DNA of 64,000 nt from Brachyspira sp. (GCF_029258575.1 NZ_JARHYI010000154.1:1-64000); one strand, 5' to 3'. Shown: positions 1 through 9,108, counted from the first letter of the stretch. Numbers and translations: made by a program. The notes: generated by a model from the sequence alone, not told the origin.

Positions 1-943
1 AGCCTATATCGCATATAAATAATTCTCCATTCTCATAACATAATAAATTTTCAGGTCTTAATCCTGTAAAAATTATATTAGAATAATAATACTTATTTAA
101 TAATTCCTGAAAATCCTTCATTTTTAGATTAAGACTTTTATCAGTTATTTTTTTACTAGGCTTATATTCATAATAAATTATTAAATCCATATAATTATAA
201 AAAATTTCAAAAGGATATAAATAATTTTCTTTCATATTCTTTATTTTATTTGATAATGATATAAAATTAAAATGTATATTATATAAAAAATAATATTTTG
301 GATTTTTTATAATTTTATAGACAAATTTTTTATCTGTATAAACTATTCCCTCTTTACCTTCACCCAAATAAAGCAAATCATCTTCATTAATATTAAAATA
401 GGAAGCTATTTTTGTTTTTGCATCTTTATATGGTATACTATTATCAAATTTTATATAACAATTTATTCTTTTATTTAATATTTTTAAAGCTTCTTCAGGA
501 GAATGAGCTTTATGAATAATATCATCTCTTCTATCATCTAAAGAAGTACCTGCCAATTTTCCAACACAGCCATAATCTCCCAAAACTATAATAAGTTTTC
601 CTAACTTCCAAGCCAATGAAATTTCTATTAATGTTTCCGCTGATCCTCCTATCACTATTAAAGCATCAGCTATAATATTCGCTTCCAATCCAATATATGA
701 ATCTTCAATATTACTATTATAATTAGAGGAAATTTTTATAATAGAAGAATCATTATATAATTCAGATTCTGCAGCACCTTTAAAAATCATTTCTGCTGCC
801 TCTCCAAAACATCCGTTTGCAAGAATATATCCATTATCTATTATTAATTTTCCTAAATTATAGGATAAATTTAAAATATTATTATAATCATCATAATTAA
901 ATATTCTGCAATATCCTATTACAGCTATTATATTTTTATTCAT
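1..943 (-). CDS. Partial (runs off left edge): LOG/TIGR00725-like Rossmann nucleotide-binding domain fused to a protein-kinase-like domain
   Basis: Manual translation from ATG at 943 is open to the window edge: MNKNIIAVIGYCRIFNYDDYNNILNLSYNLGKLIIDNGYILANGCFGEAAEMIFKGAAES...ALIVIGGSAETLIEISLAWKLGKLIIVLGDYGCVGKLAG...HSPEEALK...LGEGKEGIVYTDKKFVYKIIKN...FTGLRPENLLCYENGELFICDIG. LOG-like GGxxETLxEI motif, then a Gly-rich loop GEGKEGIVY, VYKII lysine, RPENLL and DIG. Confidence 0.75.
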   Translation of the reverse strand, partial: MNKNIIAVIGYCRIFNYDDYNNILNLSYNLGKLIIDNGYILANGCFGEAAEMIFKGAAESELYNDSSIIKISSNYNSNIEDSYIGLEANIIADALIVIGGSAETLIEISLAWKLGKLIIVLGDYGCVGKLAGTSLDDRRDDIIHKAHSPEEALKILNKRINCYIKFDNSIPYKDAKTKIASYFNINEDDLLYLGEGKEGIVYTDKKFVYKIIKNPKYYFLYNIHFNFISLSNKIKNMKENYLYPFEIFYNYMDLIIYYEYKPSKKITDKSLNLKMKDFQELLNKYYYSNIIFTGLRPENLLCYENGELFICDIG

Positions 944-1162
944 AACATCACCCTAATAATTCATATAGTTTAATATAATTTATATTAATATATCATAATT
1001 TACTTGATAGTCAAATAAATTAAAAAAACACATAAAATAAAATATAAACAAAGAAATAAAAACTCTATATTAATTTGAAATACATATTAATGCTTAATAT
1101 TGACAAATATATTTTTATTAATATCATTAAAAACAAATATTTATTTTAAGCAGGATATTAAT

Positions 1163-1819
1163 ATGATAAATATATTATGTTATGGCGACAGCAACACATT
1201 TGGTTCAATACCAAAGGCGAATAAGAGATATTCTATAAATGAAAGATGGACAGGAATATTACAAAATATTTTGGGTAATGATTATAGAATTATTGAAGAA
1301 GGTTTAGGCGGAAGAACAACAGTATTCGATGATCCATTTGAACCTGGAAGAAATGGAATAGCATATATAGAAATAGCATTAGAAACTCATAAGCCATTAG
1401 ATTTAGTTATACTATCTTTAGGTACGAATGATGTAAAGGCACATTTTTCTACTACTTCTAATTTAATTGCTAAAGGAATTAGAAGAATTATATTTAAAAT
1501 TAGAAATAGCGAAGACCCTATGAATTATAAAAAACCTGAAATTTTATTGCTTGCTCCGCCTCCAATAGGAAATAAAGTTGATATAGTTAATGATTTTTCA
1601 GGATTTAATGAAAACTCTGTAAAAATATCTAAAGAATTAGCTGAAAAATATAAATTACTTGCTGAACAAGAAAAAGTTCATTTTTTTGATTTAGGAAGCA
1701 TAGTACAGGCTAGCGAAGAAGATCAAATACACTTTAATAAAGAATCGCATAAAATAATAGCCGAACATTTATCTAAAGAAATAAAAAATATTTTAATTCA
1801 TAAAAAATTAATAATCTAA
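1163..1819 (+). CDS. SGNH/GDSL-family hydrolase (esterase-like)
   Basis: MINILCYGDSNTFG block I, GGRTT, LGTNDVK, DxIHFNKESH block V. Start at 1163 preferred over ORF start 1100 by homology with the paralog at 9900..10541. Confidence 0.85.
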   Translation: MINILCYGDSNTFGSIPKANKRYSINERWTGILQNILGNDYRIIEEGLGGRTTVFDDPFEPGRNGIAYIEIALETHKPLDLVILSLGTNDVKAHFSTTSNLIAKGIRRIIFKIRNSEDPMNYKKPEILLLAPPPIGNKVDIVNDFSGFNENSVKISKELAEKYKLLAEQEKVHFFDLGSIVQASEEDQIHFNKESHKIIAEHLSKEIKNILIHKKLII

Positions 1820-1828
1820 ATAATAATA

Positions 1829-1868
1829 AAAGAAGAGCAGAAATTTTATTTCATACTCTTCTTTTTTA
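1829..1868. terminator. Intrinsic terminator (possibly bidirectional)
   Basis: AAGAAGAG...CTCTTCTTTTTT inverted repeat between convergent genes. Confidence 0.6.
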
Positions 1869-1886
1869 TTTTTTATAAGAAATATT

Positions 1887-4448
1887 TTATTTTACAACTA
1901 TATTTACAAGCTTTCCTTTGACATAAACAACTTTTATAATATTTTTTCCGTCTGTAAATGCTTTAACTTTTTCACTAACTAATGCCTGAGTTTTTGCATC
2001 ATCTTCGCTTATATTAACATCAACTTCTATTCTGTCTCTTATCTTTCCGTTTACTTGAAATACTAGTTCAAATGTATCATCTTTGCAGTACTGTTCATCA
2101 TGATCAACCCAACTTTCTTCAAGTATCATTTTTCCAAAGTTTAATATCTGATAAAGCTCTTCTGTAATATGAGGAGCTATAGGATTAAGAAGTATTAAAT
2201 ACCCTCTTATAACCTCTTTAAACATAGCATAATCATCATTATTATCTAATTTTATAGAAGACATATCATTCAAAAGCTCCATTAAAGCAGCAATTGCAGT
2301 ATTAAAATGGAATCTGTCTTTTATATCTATTGTAACTTTCTTTATAGTTTTATTGTATTTTCTGAATAATTTTTGTCCTTCTTTTGAGAGATTATTATAA
2401 TCAAATGATTTTCCATTTTTGAAAGCTTCTTCATCTTTGTACTTTAAGAATAAGTTCCAAATTCTATTTAAAAATCTTGCAGAACCTTTAACGCCTTCAT
2501 CAGACCATTCTTTATCTTTTTCAGGAGGAGCAACAAACATCACAAATATTCTAACAGCATCAGCACCGAAAAGCTCTATAATCTCAGCAGGATCAACTCC
2601 ATTAGCTTTAGATTTGGACATCTTTTCCATTTTTACTATTATATCTTCTTTCTTAATGCCGTCTTTTTCATACTCTTTATTATTCATTTGCTCCTGAGTA
2701 TAGAATTTCTTTAATTCTTTAGCCTCATAGCTGTTAGACAAAACCATACCTTGAGTAAGAAGTTTATTGAAAGGCTCATCTCCTTTAACAAGACCAATAT
2801 CTCTCATAAACTTGTACCAGAACCTTGAGTATAATAGGTGCATACATGCATGTTCAATACCACCTATATACTGGTCAACCCCCATCCAAGCATTGGTAAT
2901 ATTAGAGTCAAAAGGCATTTTATCATTATGAGCATCTGTATATCTAGCATAATACCAAGAACTACATGTAAATGTATCCATAGTATCAGTTTCTCTTCTT
3001 GCAGGAGCACCGCATTTAGGACAGGCAGTATTAACAAATGAAGCAGATTTTTTAAGAGGGTTCTCTCCAACCGTAAACTCTATATCCATAGGCAATGTTA
3101 TAGGAAGTTCGCCTTCAGACACAGGCACAACACCGCATTTATCACAATGTACAAAAGGAAGAGGATTGCCCCAATATCTCTGTCTTGATATAAGCCAATC
3201 TCTAAGTTTGTATTGAACCTGCTCTCTACCGAAACCTTTTTCGGAGGCATACTCTATAGCCTTTTTTATAGCCTCTTTTGAAGAAAGTCCATTCAAAATA
3301 TCAGAATCAACCACCTTACCGTCCTCAGTATAGGCCTCTGTCATATTCTCAGGTTTCAAAGAATTATCTGCATTCTGTATAACAACTTTTATAGGAATAT
3401 TATACTTTTTAGCAAATTCAAAGTCCCTTTGGTCATGGGCAGGAACAGCCATTACAGCACCACTACCATATTCAGCCAAAACGAAATTAGAAGCATATAA
3501 AGGAGCCTTCTCACCATTAAACGGATTAACAACATATCTTCCAGTAAATACACCTTCTTTTTCATAATCTGTTTTTTGGTCAATTTTAGCAGCCCTTTTT
3601 ATGAACTCCTCTACAACATTTTTTTGTTCAGCAGTACACATATCCAAAAGCCCTTCATAATTCCAAGCTATAGCCATATAAGTAACACCATAAATAGTAT
3701 CTGGACGAGTAGTAAATATAGGAAAATCCTTGCCATCATCTAAAGTAAAATGAACATAAGCACCTACACTTCTTCCAATCCAGTTTTTTTGCATAGCTAT
3801 AACATTATCAGGCCAATAACCTTCTAATAATTTCAAATCAGCATCCAACTGCTCAGCATAATCAGTTACTTTTATATACCATTGCTCGAGTTTCTTTTTA
3901 GTAACCTCTCCATCGCATCTCCAACAAGTACCCTCAACAGTAACCTGTTCATTAGCAAGTACTGTATTACAATGATCACACCAATTAACATCTCCGCCTT
4001 TTCTATATAAAAGTCCTTTTTCATACATCTTTAATATGAACCATTGTCCCCATTTATAATAATCAGGAAGACAAGTGGTAACCTCTCTGTCCCAATCATA
4101 AGAATAGCCCAATAAATTTAACTGTTCTTTCATATTAGCTATATTTTTCAAAGTCCATTTTGCAGGATGAGTTTTATTATCTATAGCAGCATTTTCAGCA
4201 GGCATACCGAAAGCGTCCCAGCCCATTGGATGTAAAATATCATATCCTAGCAGTTTATAGTATCTAGCTATAGAGTCAGCTATAGTATAATTAGAAACAT
4301 GTCCCATATGTATTTTACCAGATGGATATGGAAACATTTCAAGCACATAATATTTTTTGTCTGTAGGTTTAGATACCGTTTTGAAAGACTGATTATCTTT
4401 CCAAAATTTCTGCCATTTCTTTTCAATGGTAGTAAAATTATATTCCAT
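1887..4448 (-). CDS. leuS: Leucyl-tRNA synthetase
   Basis: FPYPSGKIHMGHVSNYTIAD (HIGH region), KMSKSKANGVDP (KMSKS). Likely start is the ATG at 4448, after GGAGTG. Confidence 0.97.
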   Translation of the reverse strand: MEYNFTTIEKKWQKFWKDNQSFKTVSKPTDKKYYVLEMFPYPSGKIHMGHVSNYTIADSIARYYKLLGYDILHPMGWDAFGMPAENAAIDNKTHPAKWTLKNIANMKEQLNLLGYSYDWDREVTTCLPDYYKWGQWFILKMYEKGLLYRKGGDVNWCDHCNTVLANEQVTVEGTCWRCDGEVTKKKLEQWYIKVTDYAEQLDADLKLLEGYWPDNVIAMQKNWIGRSVGAYVHFTLDDGKDFPIFTTRPDTIYGVTYMAIAWNYEGLLDMCTAEQKNVVEEFIKRAAKIDQKTDYEKEGVFTGRYVVNPFNGEKAPLYASNFVLAEYGSGAVMAVPAHDQRDFEFAKKYNIPIKVVIQNADNSLKPENMTEAYTEDGKVVDSDILNGLSSKEAIKKAIEYASEKGFGREQVQYKLRDWLISRQRYWGNPLPFVHCDKCGVVPVSEGELPITLPMDIEFTVGENPLKKSASFVNTACPKCGAPARRETDTMDTFTCSSWYYARYTDAHNDKMPFDSNITNAWMGVDQYIGGIEHACMHLLYSRFWYKFMRDIGLVKGDEPFNKLLTQGMVLSNSYEAKELKKFYTQEQMNNKEYEKDGIKKEDIIVKMEKMSKSKANGVDPAEIIELFGADAVRIFVMFVAPPEKDKEWSDEGVKGSARFLNRIWNLFLKYKDEEAFKNGKSFDYNNLSKEGQKLFRKYNKTIKKVTIDIKDRFHFNTAIAALMELLNDMSSIKLDNNDDYAMFKEVIRGYLILLNPIAPHITEELYQILNFGKMILEESWVDHDEQYCKDDTFELVFQVNGKIRDRIEVDVNISEDDAKTQALVSEKVKAFTDGKNIIKVVYVKGKLVNIVVK

Positions 4449-4574
4449 GTTTAACACTCCGTAGTTTGATACTACTAAATTTAGTTTACATATTTTTAAT
4501 CTAAAAAATTATATTGCAAATTCATATATTTTTCAAGTGAAAATTATAAATAGTATTTTTATTTTAATATCTTG

Positions 4575-4790
4575 ATTTTGCCAAAGACCTATGCAAATAA
4601 GGTGATTTATGATATTTATCTAAATTAATAGATTCAGTATATAAATCAATAGCTTCCTTATATTTTTATTGCTGATAATTTTTTAAACCTTCATTGAAAG
4701 CATTTTTAGTATCAATTATACTATAAAAACTTATCAACATTTTCAAATTCATTATAAAAATACAAAGTTTCTTTTATATTTTTATCAGCT
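4575..4790 (-). pseudogene. TPR-repeat protein remnant
   Basis: Minus-strand translation ...NYQQ*KYKEAIDLYTESINLDKYHKSPYLHRSLAKSRY*: TPR-like with in-frame TAA and further disruptions upstream. Confidence 0.6.
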
Positions 4791-4867
4791 AAAGTTTTCA
4801 TATAAATGAAATTTACCAAAACAATGGAACCATAAAAAGAAGATAAAAATAACAAATAAAATTATAA

Positions 4868-4908
4868 AATAAAGGCTGATAATAAAAAAATTAACAGCCT
4901 TTTTATTT
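4868..4908. terminator. Intrinsic terminator
   Basis: AAAGGCTG...CAGCCTTTTTAT stem-loop downstream of the minus-strand methyltransferase. Confidence 0.55.
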
Positions 4909-4925
4909 TTTATAAAAAAAGAAAA

Positions 4926-5564
4926 TCAAAGCATATCTATAAACACAGAAAAATCATTCGATAAATATTCGTCAGATATTTTTATTTTGCATTTTAAATC
5001 CAAATCTTTTACTATATCGCAAATCATATTAAATACTTCATCTTTTTTATAATAATAGTATTTATCTCCGTATTTTTCTTTGCAAGAAATATCAAGCAAA
5101 TTGAAACATACACCTTTCCTAGCAGCAATCAAAAAATCGCTAACAGCATTTCTTAAAAACTCCTCATTATTACCTAGATTAAGATTGAATATACCTGAAG
5201 AATATATATAATCAAAATCATCTTCTATATCAGAATTTTGAAAGAAGTCTATAGTCATAAATTGAGGATTAATATTTTTAAAAATTTTATGCTTAGCCCT
5301 ATCAATCATCTCGGGCATTATATCTACACCTATATAATAGAGATTAATATTCTGCCTGTCTAAATACTCGGCTAAATGCCCCAAACCGCAGCCTACATCA
5401 AGAAGTATAGATTTCCTTATATCAAAATGATCCAATAAAGTTTTAAATCTTGCTGACTGAGCTTCTTCAGATTCCCAATCCAATACCTTATATTCAGGTA
5501 TATTAAAATCTTTTACCCTTTCAATATAATGTTCTATTATAATTGACTTTTTATTCTTATCCAT
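4926..5564 (-). CDS. Class I SAM-dependent methyltransferase
   Basis: LLDVGCGLGHLAEYL motif I, followed by YIGVDIMPEMIDRAK. Confidence 0.85.
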   Translation of the reverse strand: MDKNKKSIIIEHYIERVKDFNIPEYKVLDWESEEAQSARFKTLLDHFDIRKSILLDVGCGLGHLAEYLDRQNINLYYIGVDIMPEMIDRAKHKIFKNINPQFMTIDFFQNSDIEDDFDYIYSSGIFNLNLGNNEEFLRNAVSDFLIAARKGVCFNLLDISCKEKYGDKYYYYKKDEVFNMICDIVKDLDLKCKIKISDEYLSNDFSVFIDML

Positions 5565-5584
5565 AATCTATTCCAAAATATTTT

Positions 5585-6628
5585 TTATTTTAATGATAAT
5601 TTATATATAGTTTTATGATTATAGCTTTTATTAGAATCAAATATAATACTTGGAAAATGAGGGAAATTCATAGCCGCAGGTAAAAACTCTGTTTCAAAAC
5701 AAAAAGCATTATGCTTATTCAAAACAGTATTTCTAACTGCTCTATTATTAAGCATATTTCCAGAATAGAAATGCATAGCAGGTTTTGTGGTATAAAGCTC
5801 CAAATATATTCCTGTATTTTCGCTATAGCATGAAGCCCTTAATTTATTTAAATTATTTTCTTCATTGTTTGTATTAGATAATATATTTTTTTCATTAAAA
5901 ATAAAACAATTATCATATCCGTTTGTCTTTTCTATATCAGCACCTATTTTCTTTGTCTTAGTAAAATCAAAAGGAGTATTCTCTGTTTTCAAAATATCTC
6001 CTGTTGATACGCATTCATCTGTTACAGGTAAATAAAATGAAGAATCTATAAATAAATCATGCTCATATATAGTACCCTCTCCGTTAAGATTCCAATAGGC
6101 ATGATTAGTAAAGTTTAAAGGTGTAGGAGCATCAGCATCAGCAAAATAGTTTATTAATATTTCATTATCATCTGTCAAAGTATATACTATTTCTATATTA
6201 ACATTTGCAGGATATCCTTCTTCGCCCTCTTTGGAAAAATATGTAAATGATATAGAATTATTATTTAATAATTTTGAGTCAAATTTTTTAAAAGATATTC
6301 CTTCAGCACCTCCATGAAGATGATGCTTTCCATTATCATTTTTAGTTAATTTATATGTTTTACCGTCAAGTATAAATTCTGAATCTATAGTTCTATTGGC
6401 TACTCTTCCAACAGAAGCACCTATATAATCATGAGGCTCTAAATAAAATGAATAAGCATCGCTTCCAAATGCTGCCTGCACTTCATTACCGTTTTTATCC
6501 TTGAAAAATACACCTGTTATTGAGGCACCTATATCTGTAAGCTTTAATATCATACCATTTTTATTTTTTAATTCATATAGTAAATATCCGCCTCCAAAAT
6601 TCTTAATCTGCATATTATTAAACTCCAT
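5585..6628 (-). CDS. galM: Aldose 1-epimerase (galactose mutarotase)
   Basis: GASVGRVANRI-like segment, NGKHHLHGG, NFTNHAYWNLNG, FETEFLPAAMNFP motifs. Confidence 0.9.
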   Translation of the reverse strand: MEFNNMQIKNFGGGYLLYELKNKNGMILKLTDIGASITGVFFKDKNGNEVQAAFGSDAYSFYLEPHDYIGASVGRVANRTIDSEFILDGKTYKLTKNDNGKHHLHGGAEGISFKKFDSKLLNNNSISFTYFSKEGEEGYPANVNIEIVYTLTDDNEILINYFADADAPTPLNFTNHAYWNLNGEGTIYEHDLFIDSSFYLPVTDECVSTGDILKTENTPFDFTKTKKIGADIEKTNGYDNCFIFNEKNILSNTNNEENNLNKLRASCYSENTGIYLELYTTKPAMHFYSGNMLNNRAVRNTVLNKHNAFCFETEFLPAAMNFPHFPSIIFDSNKSYNHKTIYKLSLK

Positions 6629-6711
6629 ATTATATATAATAAAAATATATTATATCATTGTACCTATTATTTCAATAATATAAAAAATCAAAAAACATAA
6701 TTATATTTATC

Positions 6712-6881
6712 GATAAACTGATGAAAATAGTACAATATATATTATCTCATCATATGAAAATATTATGTTATGCTAAAGTACTAATATCAAGAAAAGAAGG
6801 TAAATGAACTTATTACAAAATTAATAAAAAATCTTTAGAGAATGCAAAGAGTTATTAAATTACTATACAAAAGAAATATAA
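6712..6881 (+). pseudogene. ArsR/SmtB-family regulator remnant
   Basis: LMKIVQYILSHHMKILCYAKVLISRKEGK*TYYKINKKSLENAK, then a frameshift to ELLNYYTKEI*. Resembles the ArsR winged-helix core (ShHlkiL...isRkeGkwtYY) with TGA at the Trp position. Confidence 0.65.
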
Positions 6882-6913
6882 ATGTAAAAAATATAATATC
6901 AAGGAGAGTAAAA

Positions 6914-7099
6914 ATGCAAACGACAAAAAGGAGCTGGAATCGATGCTATTTTATTCATTTATGATGGCTGTTGCTGTTTTATCACTTCCTTTATTATTAT
7001 ACTAAAAGAGTTGTAAAATACCTTTATTAGTATTTTTTGCCAGCATATTAGCTTTAGGTATAATGATTATTAGATTTTTATTAAATATATTAGTATAAT
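6914..7099 (+). pseudogene. Permease remnant (DUF318/ArsP-like C-terminal region)
   Basis: Frame-shifted pieces GAGIDAILFIYDG / FMMAVAVLSLPLLLY / KIPLLVFFASILALGIMIIRFLLNILV spread over different frames. Confidence 0.5.
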
Positions 7100-7188
7100 T
7101 AATTAGATACTATATAATTTTTTTAATTTTAAATTTGCAATTATTTTAATATACCTATAATATGTATTTAAACAGTTGGAGCTATATT

Positions 7189-7506
7189 ATGGCTATAGAA
7201 AAAATACAATTTGGATGAGGCTGTATGCCTGACCCTCTAGAGGAGGAGGGTATAAAAAGAGAGGTAGAAAAAATACTTCTTTTAGGAAATGATAATGAAG
7301 ATTCATTAAATATGCTTGATAATTTAAGAAAAGCTATATTGTATCTAGATTTAGATTTAGAAATAAAATATACAGACAGTAAAAGCAGTATGTCCTACTA
7401 TGGTGTTATGACTTTACCTGCCCTTATAGTGAATGATGAGCTTATATCCTATGGGGAAGTTTTGGATAAAAATAAAATAATAAATATTTTAAAAGAAAAA
7501 CTATAA
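7189..7506 (+). CDS. Thioredoxin-like small protein A; candidate selenoprotein with in-frame TGA at 7216-7218
   Basis: ATG at 7189 with upstream GGAG: MAIEKIQFG(U)GCMPDPLEEEGIKREVEKILLLGNDNEDSLNMLDNL...SYYGVMTLPALIVNDELISYGEVLDKNKIINILKEKL. Predicted ORF 7225..7506 is in the same frame. C-terminal half parallels the gene at 7559. Confidence 0.65.
7232..7251 (+). promoter_or_regulatory. Candidate bacterial SECIS-like stem-loop A
   Basis: ACCCTC-TAGAGGAG-GAGGGT, 6-bp stem with 8-nt loop, starting 13 nt after the TGA at 7216-7218. Confidence 0.5.
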
Positions 7507-7558
7507 ATTGTTAAAATATAATAAGATAGTTTTTTAGTTTTTATTTTAAGGAGGAAAT

Positions 7559-7894
7559 ATGTCATTAAAAGATATTTTATTCGGTAGCGGATGCGGCTGA
7601 GCACCTACTAATCCCTTCGTTGAAGAGGAAAATAATAAAGAAACGCCTGCAGAGGCAAGAATTAAAATATTAAGTACAGGTTGTTCTAATTGTAAAAAAT
7701 TAGAAGAAAATACTATAGCAGCTATAGAAGAAGCAAAACTCAATTTAGCTATTAAACATGTAGAAGATATGGCAGAAATAGCTTCTTATGGAGTAATGTC
7801 TACTCCTGCATTAGTTCTAGACGATAAAGTGCTTTCTTACGGAAAGGTATTAAGTAAAGAAGAAATTATCAGTATATTAAAAGAAAATCTATAA
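7559..7894 (+). CDS. Thioredoxin-like (TM0996/MTH895-like) protein B with CxxC; candidate selenoprotein with in-frame TGA at 7598-7600
   Basis: RBS AAGGAGG then ATG at 7559: MSLKDILFGSGCG(U)APTNPFVEEENNKETPAEARIKILSTGCSNCKKLEENTIAAIEEAKLNLAIKHVEDMAEIASYGVMSTPALVLDDKVLSYGKVLSKEEIISILKENL*. Absent from the ORF track because of the TGA. Confidence 0.7.
7613..7628 (+). promoter_or_regulatory. Candidate bacterial SECIS-like stem-loop B
   Basis: CC-CTTC-GTT-GAAG-(A bulge)-GG, starting 12 nt after the TGA at 7598-7600; loop begins with GT. Confidence 0.5.
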
Positions 7895-7917
7895 TCATTT
7901 TCTAAAATCATATAAGA

Positions 7918-7949
7918 GCTTGAATATATAAATATTCAGGCTTTTTTTG
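7918..7949 (+). terminator. Intrinsic terminator
   Basis: AGCTTGAATAT...AATATTCAGGCTTTTTTTG. Confidence 0.65.
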
Positions 7950-7995
7950 TTTTTTCATTATTAGTTTTTTATCAATAATTTTTTTCAATATTTAT

Positions 7996-8024
7996 TTGAC
8001 AATTGATATTTAGTGTACTATCAT
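7996..8024 (+). promoter_or_regulatory. Predicted sigma70 promoter of kdgK
   Basis: TTGACA (7996-8001), 17-nt spacer, TATCAT (8019-8024). Confidence 0.55.
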
Positions 8025-8044
8025 ATTAATATCTGATATATTGG

Positions 8045-8056
8045 TATACTAGTATA
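8045..8056. promoter_or_regulatory. Candidate regulator operator (hexuronate cluster)
   Basis: Palindrome TATACTAGTATA followed by TTAATAA; the ATACTAGTAT core recurs at 10661-10670. Confidence 0.55.
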
Positions 8057-8084
8057 TTAATAAATAGATTAAAGAGGTAATAAG

Positions 8085-9107
8085 ATGTCATATATAGTAG
8101 GATTTGGAGAGATAATGTTAAGGCTATCATCAATAGATAATGAAAGACTATTCCAATCATCAAAACTTAATGCTACATTTGGAGGTGTTGAAGCTAATAT
8201 TTGTGTTTTAGCTTCCATTTTTGGTTTAAAAAGTAGATATGTAACTGCACTGCCTAATAATACAATAGGAAAAAAAGTAGAAGAATTGCTTTTAAGTCAT
8301 GGCGTAGATACTTCTGCAATATCTTGGGAAGGAAAAAGACTTGGTATATATTTTGTAGATCCTGGAAATAATTATAGAAGCTCAAATGTTATTTATGACA
8401 GAGAATATTCTTCAATTTCTCAGGCATTAATAGAAGACTTTGATTGGGATAAGGTTTTTAAGGATGCCTCATATTTTCATATAAGCGGAGTAACACCTGC
8501 TATAAGTAAAACAGCAGCAGATCTTACATTATATGCAGTAAAAGAAGCTAAAAAAAGAAATGTAAAAGTTTCATGTGACATAAATCATAGAAAAAAGTTA
8601 TGGAAATATGGTAAAAAAATAGAAGATGTAATGCCTGAAATTGTAAAATATTCTGATATAGTATTTGCCAATGAATATGATGCCATAAAAATATTAGGTA
8701 TAGAAAGTGATATTGATGTAGATTCAGATATTTCTGATAAGGATTATATAACAATTATGGATCAACTCATTAATAAATATTCATTAGAAACTGTAATAAC
8801 AACAAAAAGAGAAACTATAGATTCAAACCATAATAATATATCAGCTTTATTATATAATAATAAAAATATATACAAATCAAAAAAATATTATATAAAAAAT
8901 ATTATTGATAGAATAGGAACAGGAGATTCATTTGCCGCAGGTATATTATCAGGTATACATCTTTTTGATAATTATCAGGATATATTAGAATTTGCAGCTG
9001 CTTCATTTTGTATAAAACATAGTATACCAGGCGATTGGAATTTGACTACAAAAGATGAAGTAATAAATTTAATGAAGTCTGAAAATGGATTAGATGTTAA
9101 AAGATAA
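8085..9107 (+). CDS. kdgK: PfkB-family carbohydrate kinase, likely 2-keto-3-deoxygluconate kinase
   Basis: GEIMLRLS, FGGVEANI, DRIGTGDSFAAGILSG motifs; beside KDPG aldolase and uxu genes. Confidence 0.85.
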   Translation: MSYIVGFGEIMLRLSSIDNERLFQSSKLNATFGGVEANICVLASIFGLKSRYVTALPNNTIGKKVEELLLSHGVDTSAISWEGKRLGIYFVDPGNNYRSSNVIYDREYSSISQALIEDFDWDKVFKDASYFHISGVTPAISKTAADLTLYAVKEAKKRNVKVSCDINHRKKLWKYGKKIEDVMPEIVKYSDIVFANEYDAIKILGIESDIDVDSDISDKDYITIMDQLINKYSLETVITTKRETIDSNHNNISALLYNNKNIYKSKKYYIKNIIDRIGTGDSFAAGILSGIHLFDNYQDILEFAAASFCIKHSIPGDWNLTTKDEVINLMKSENGLDVKR

Positions 9108-9108
9108 A

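Noticed and set aside
2419-2697. Plus-strand 92-aa ORF inside leuS
   Set aside because: Antisense to a strongly conserved gene; composition explained by the opposite coding frame.
2838-3070. Small ORFs (67 and 68 aa) in leuS
   Set aside because: Overlap leuS in other frames, no recognisable motifs.
4621-4680. In-frame stop in the TPR remnant as a recoding site
   Set aside because: Stop is TAA, with additional disruptions upstream; pseudogene is simpler.
6781-6820. TGA in the ArsR remnant as selenocysteine
   Set aside because: Position corresponds to a Trp in ArsR proteins (RKEGKwTYY) and the gene also has a frameshift shortly downstream, so a TGG-to-TGA mutation is more likely.
7546-7743. 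Minus-strand 65-aa ORF over the second thioredoxin-like gene
   Set aside because: Antisense shadow of the TGA-interrupted coding frame with clear thioredoxin homology.
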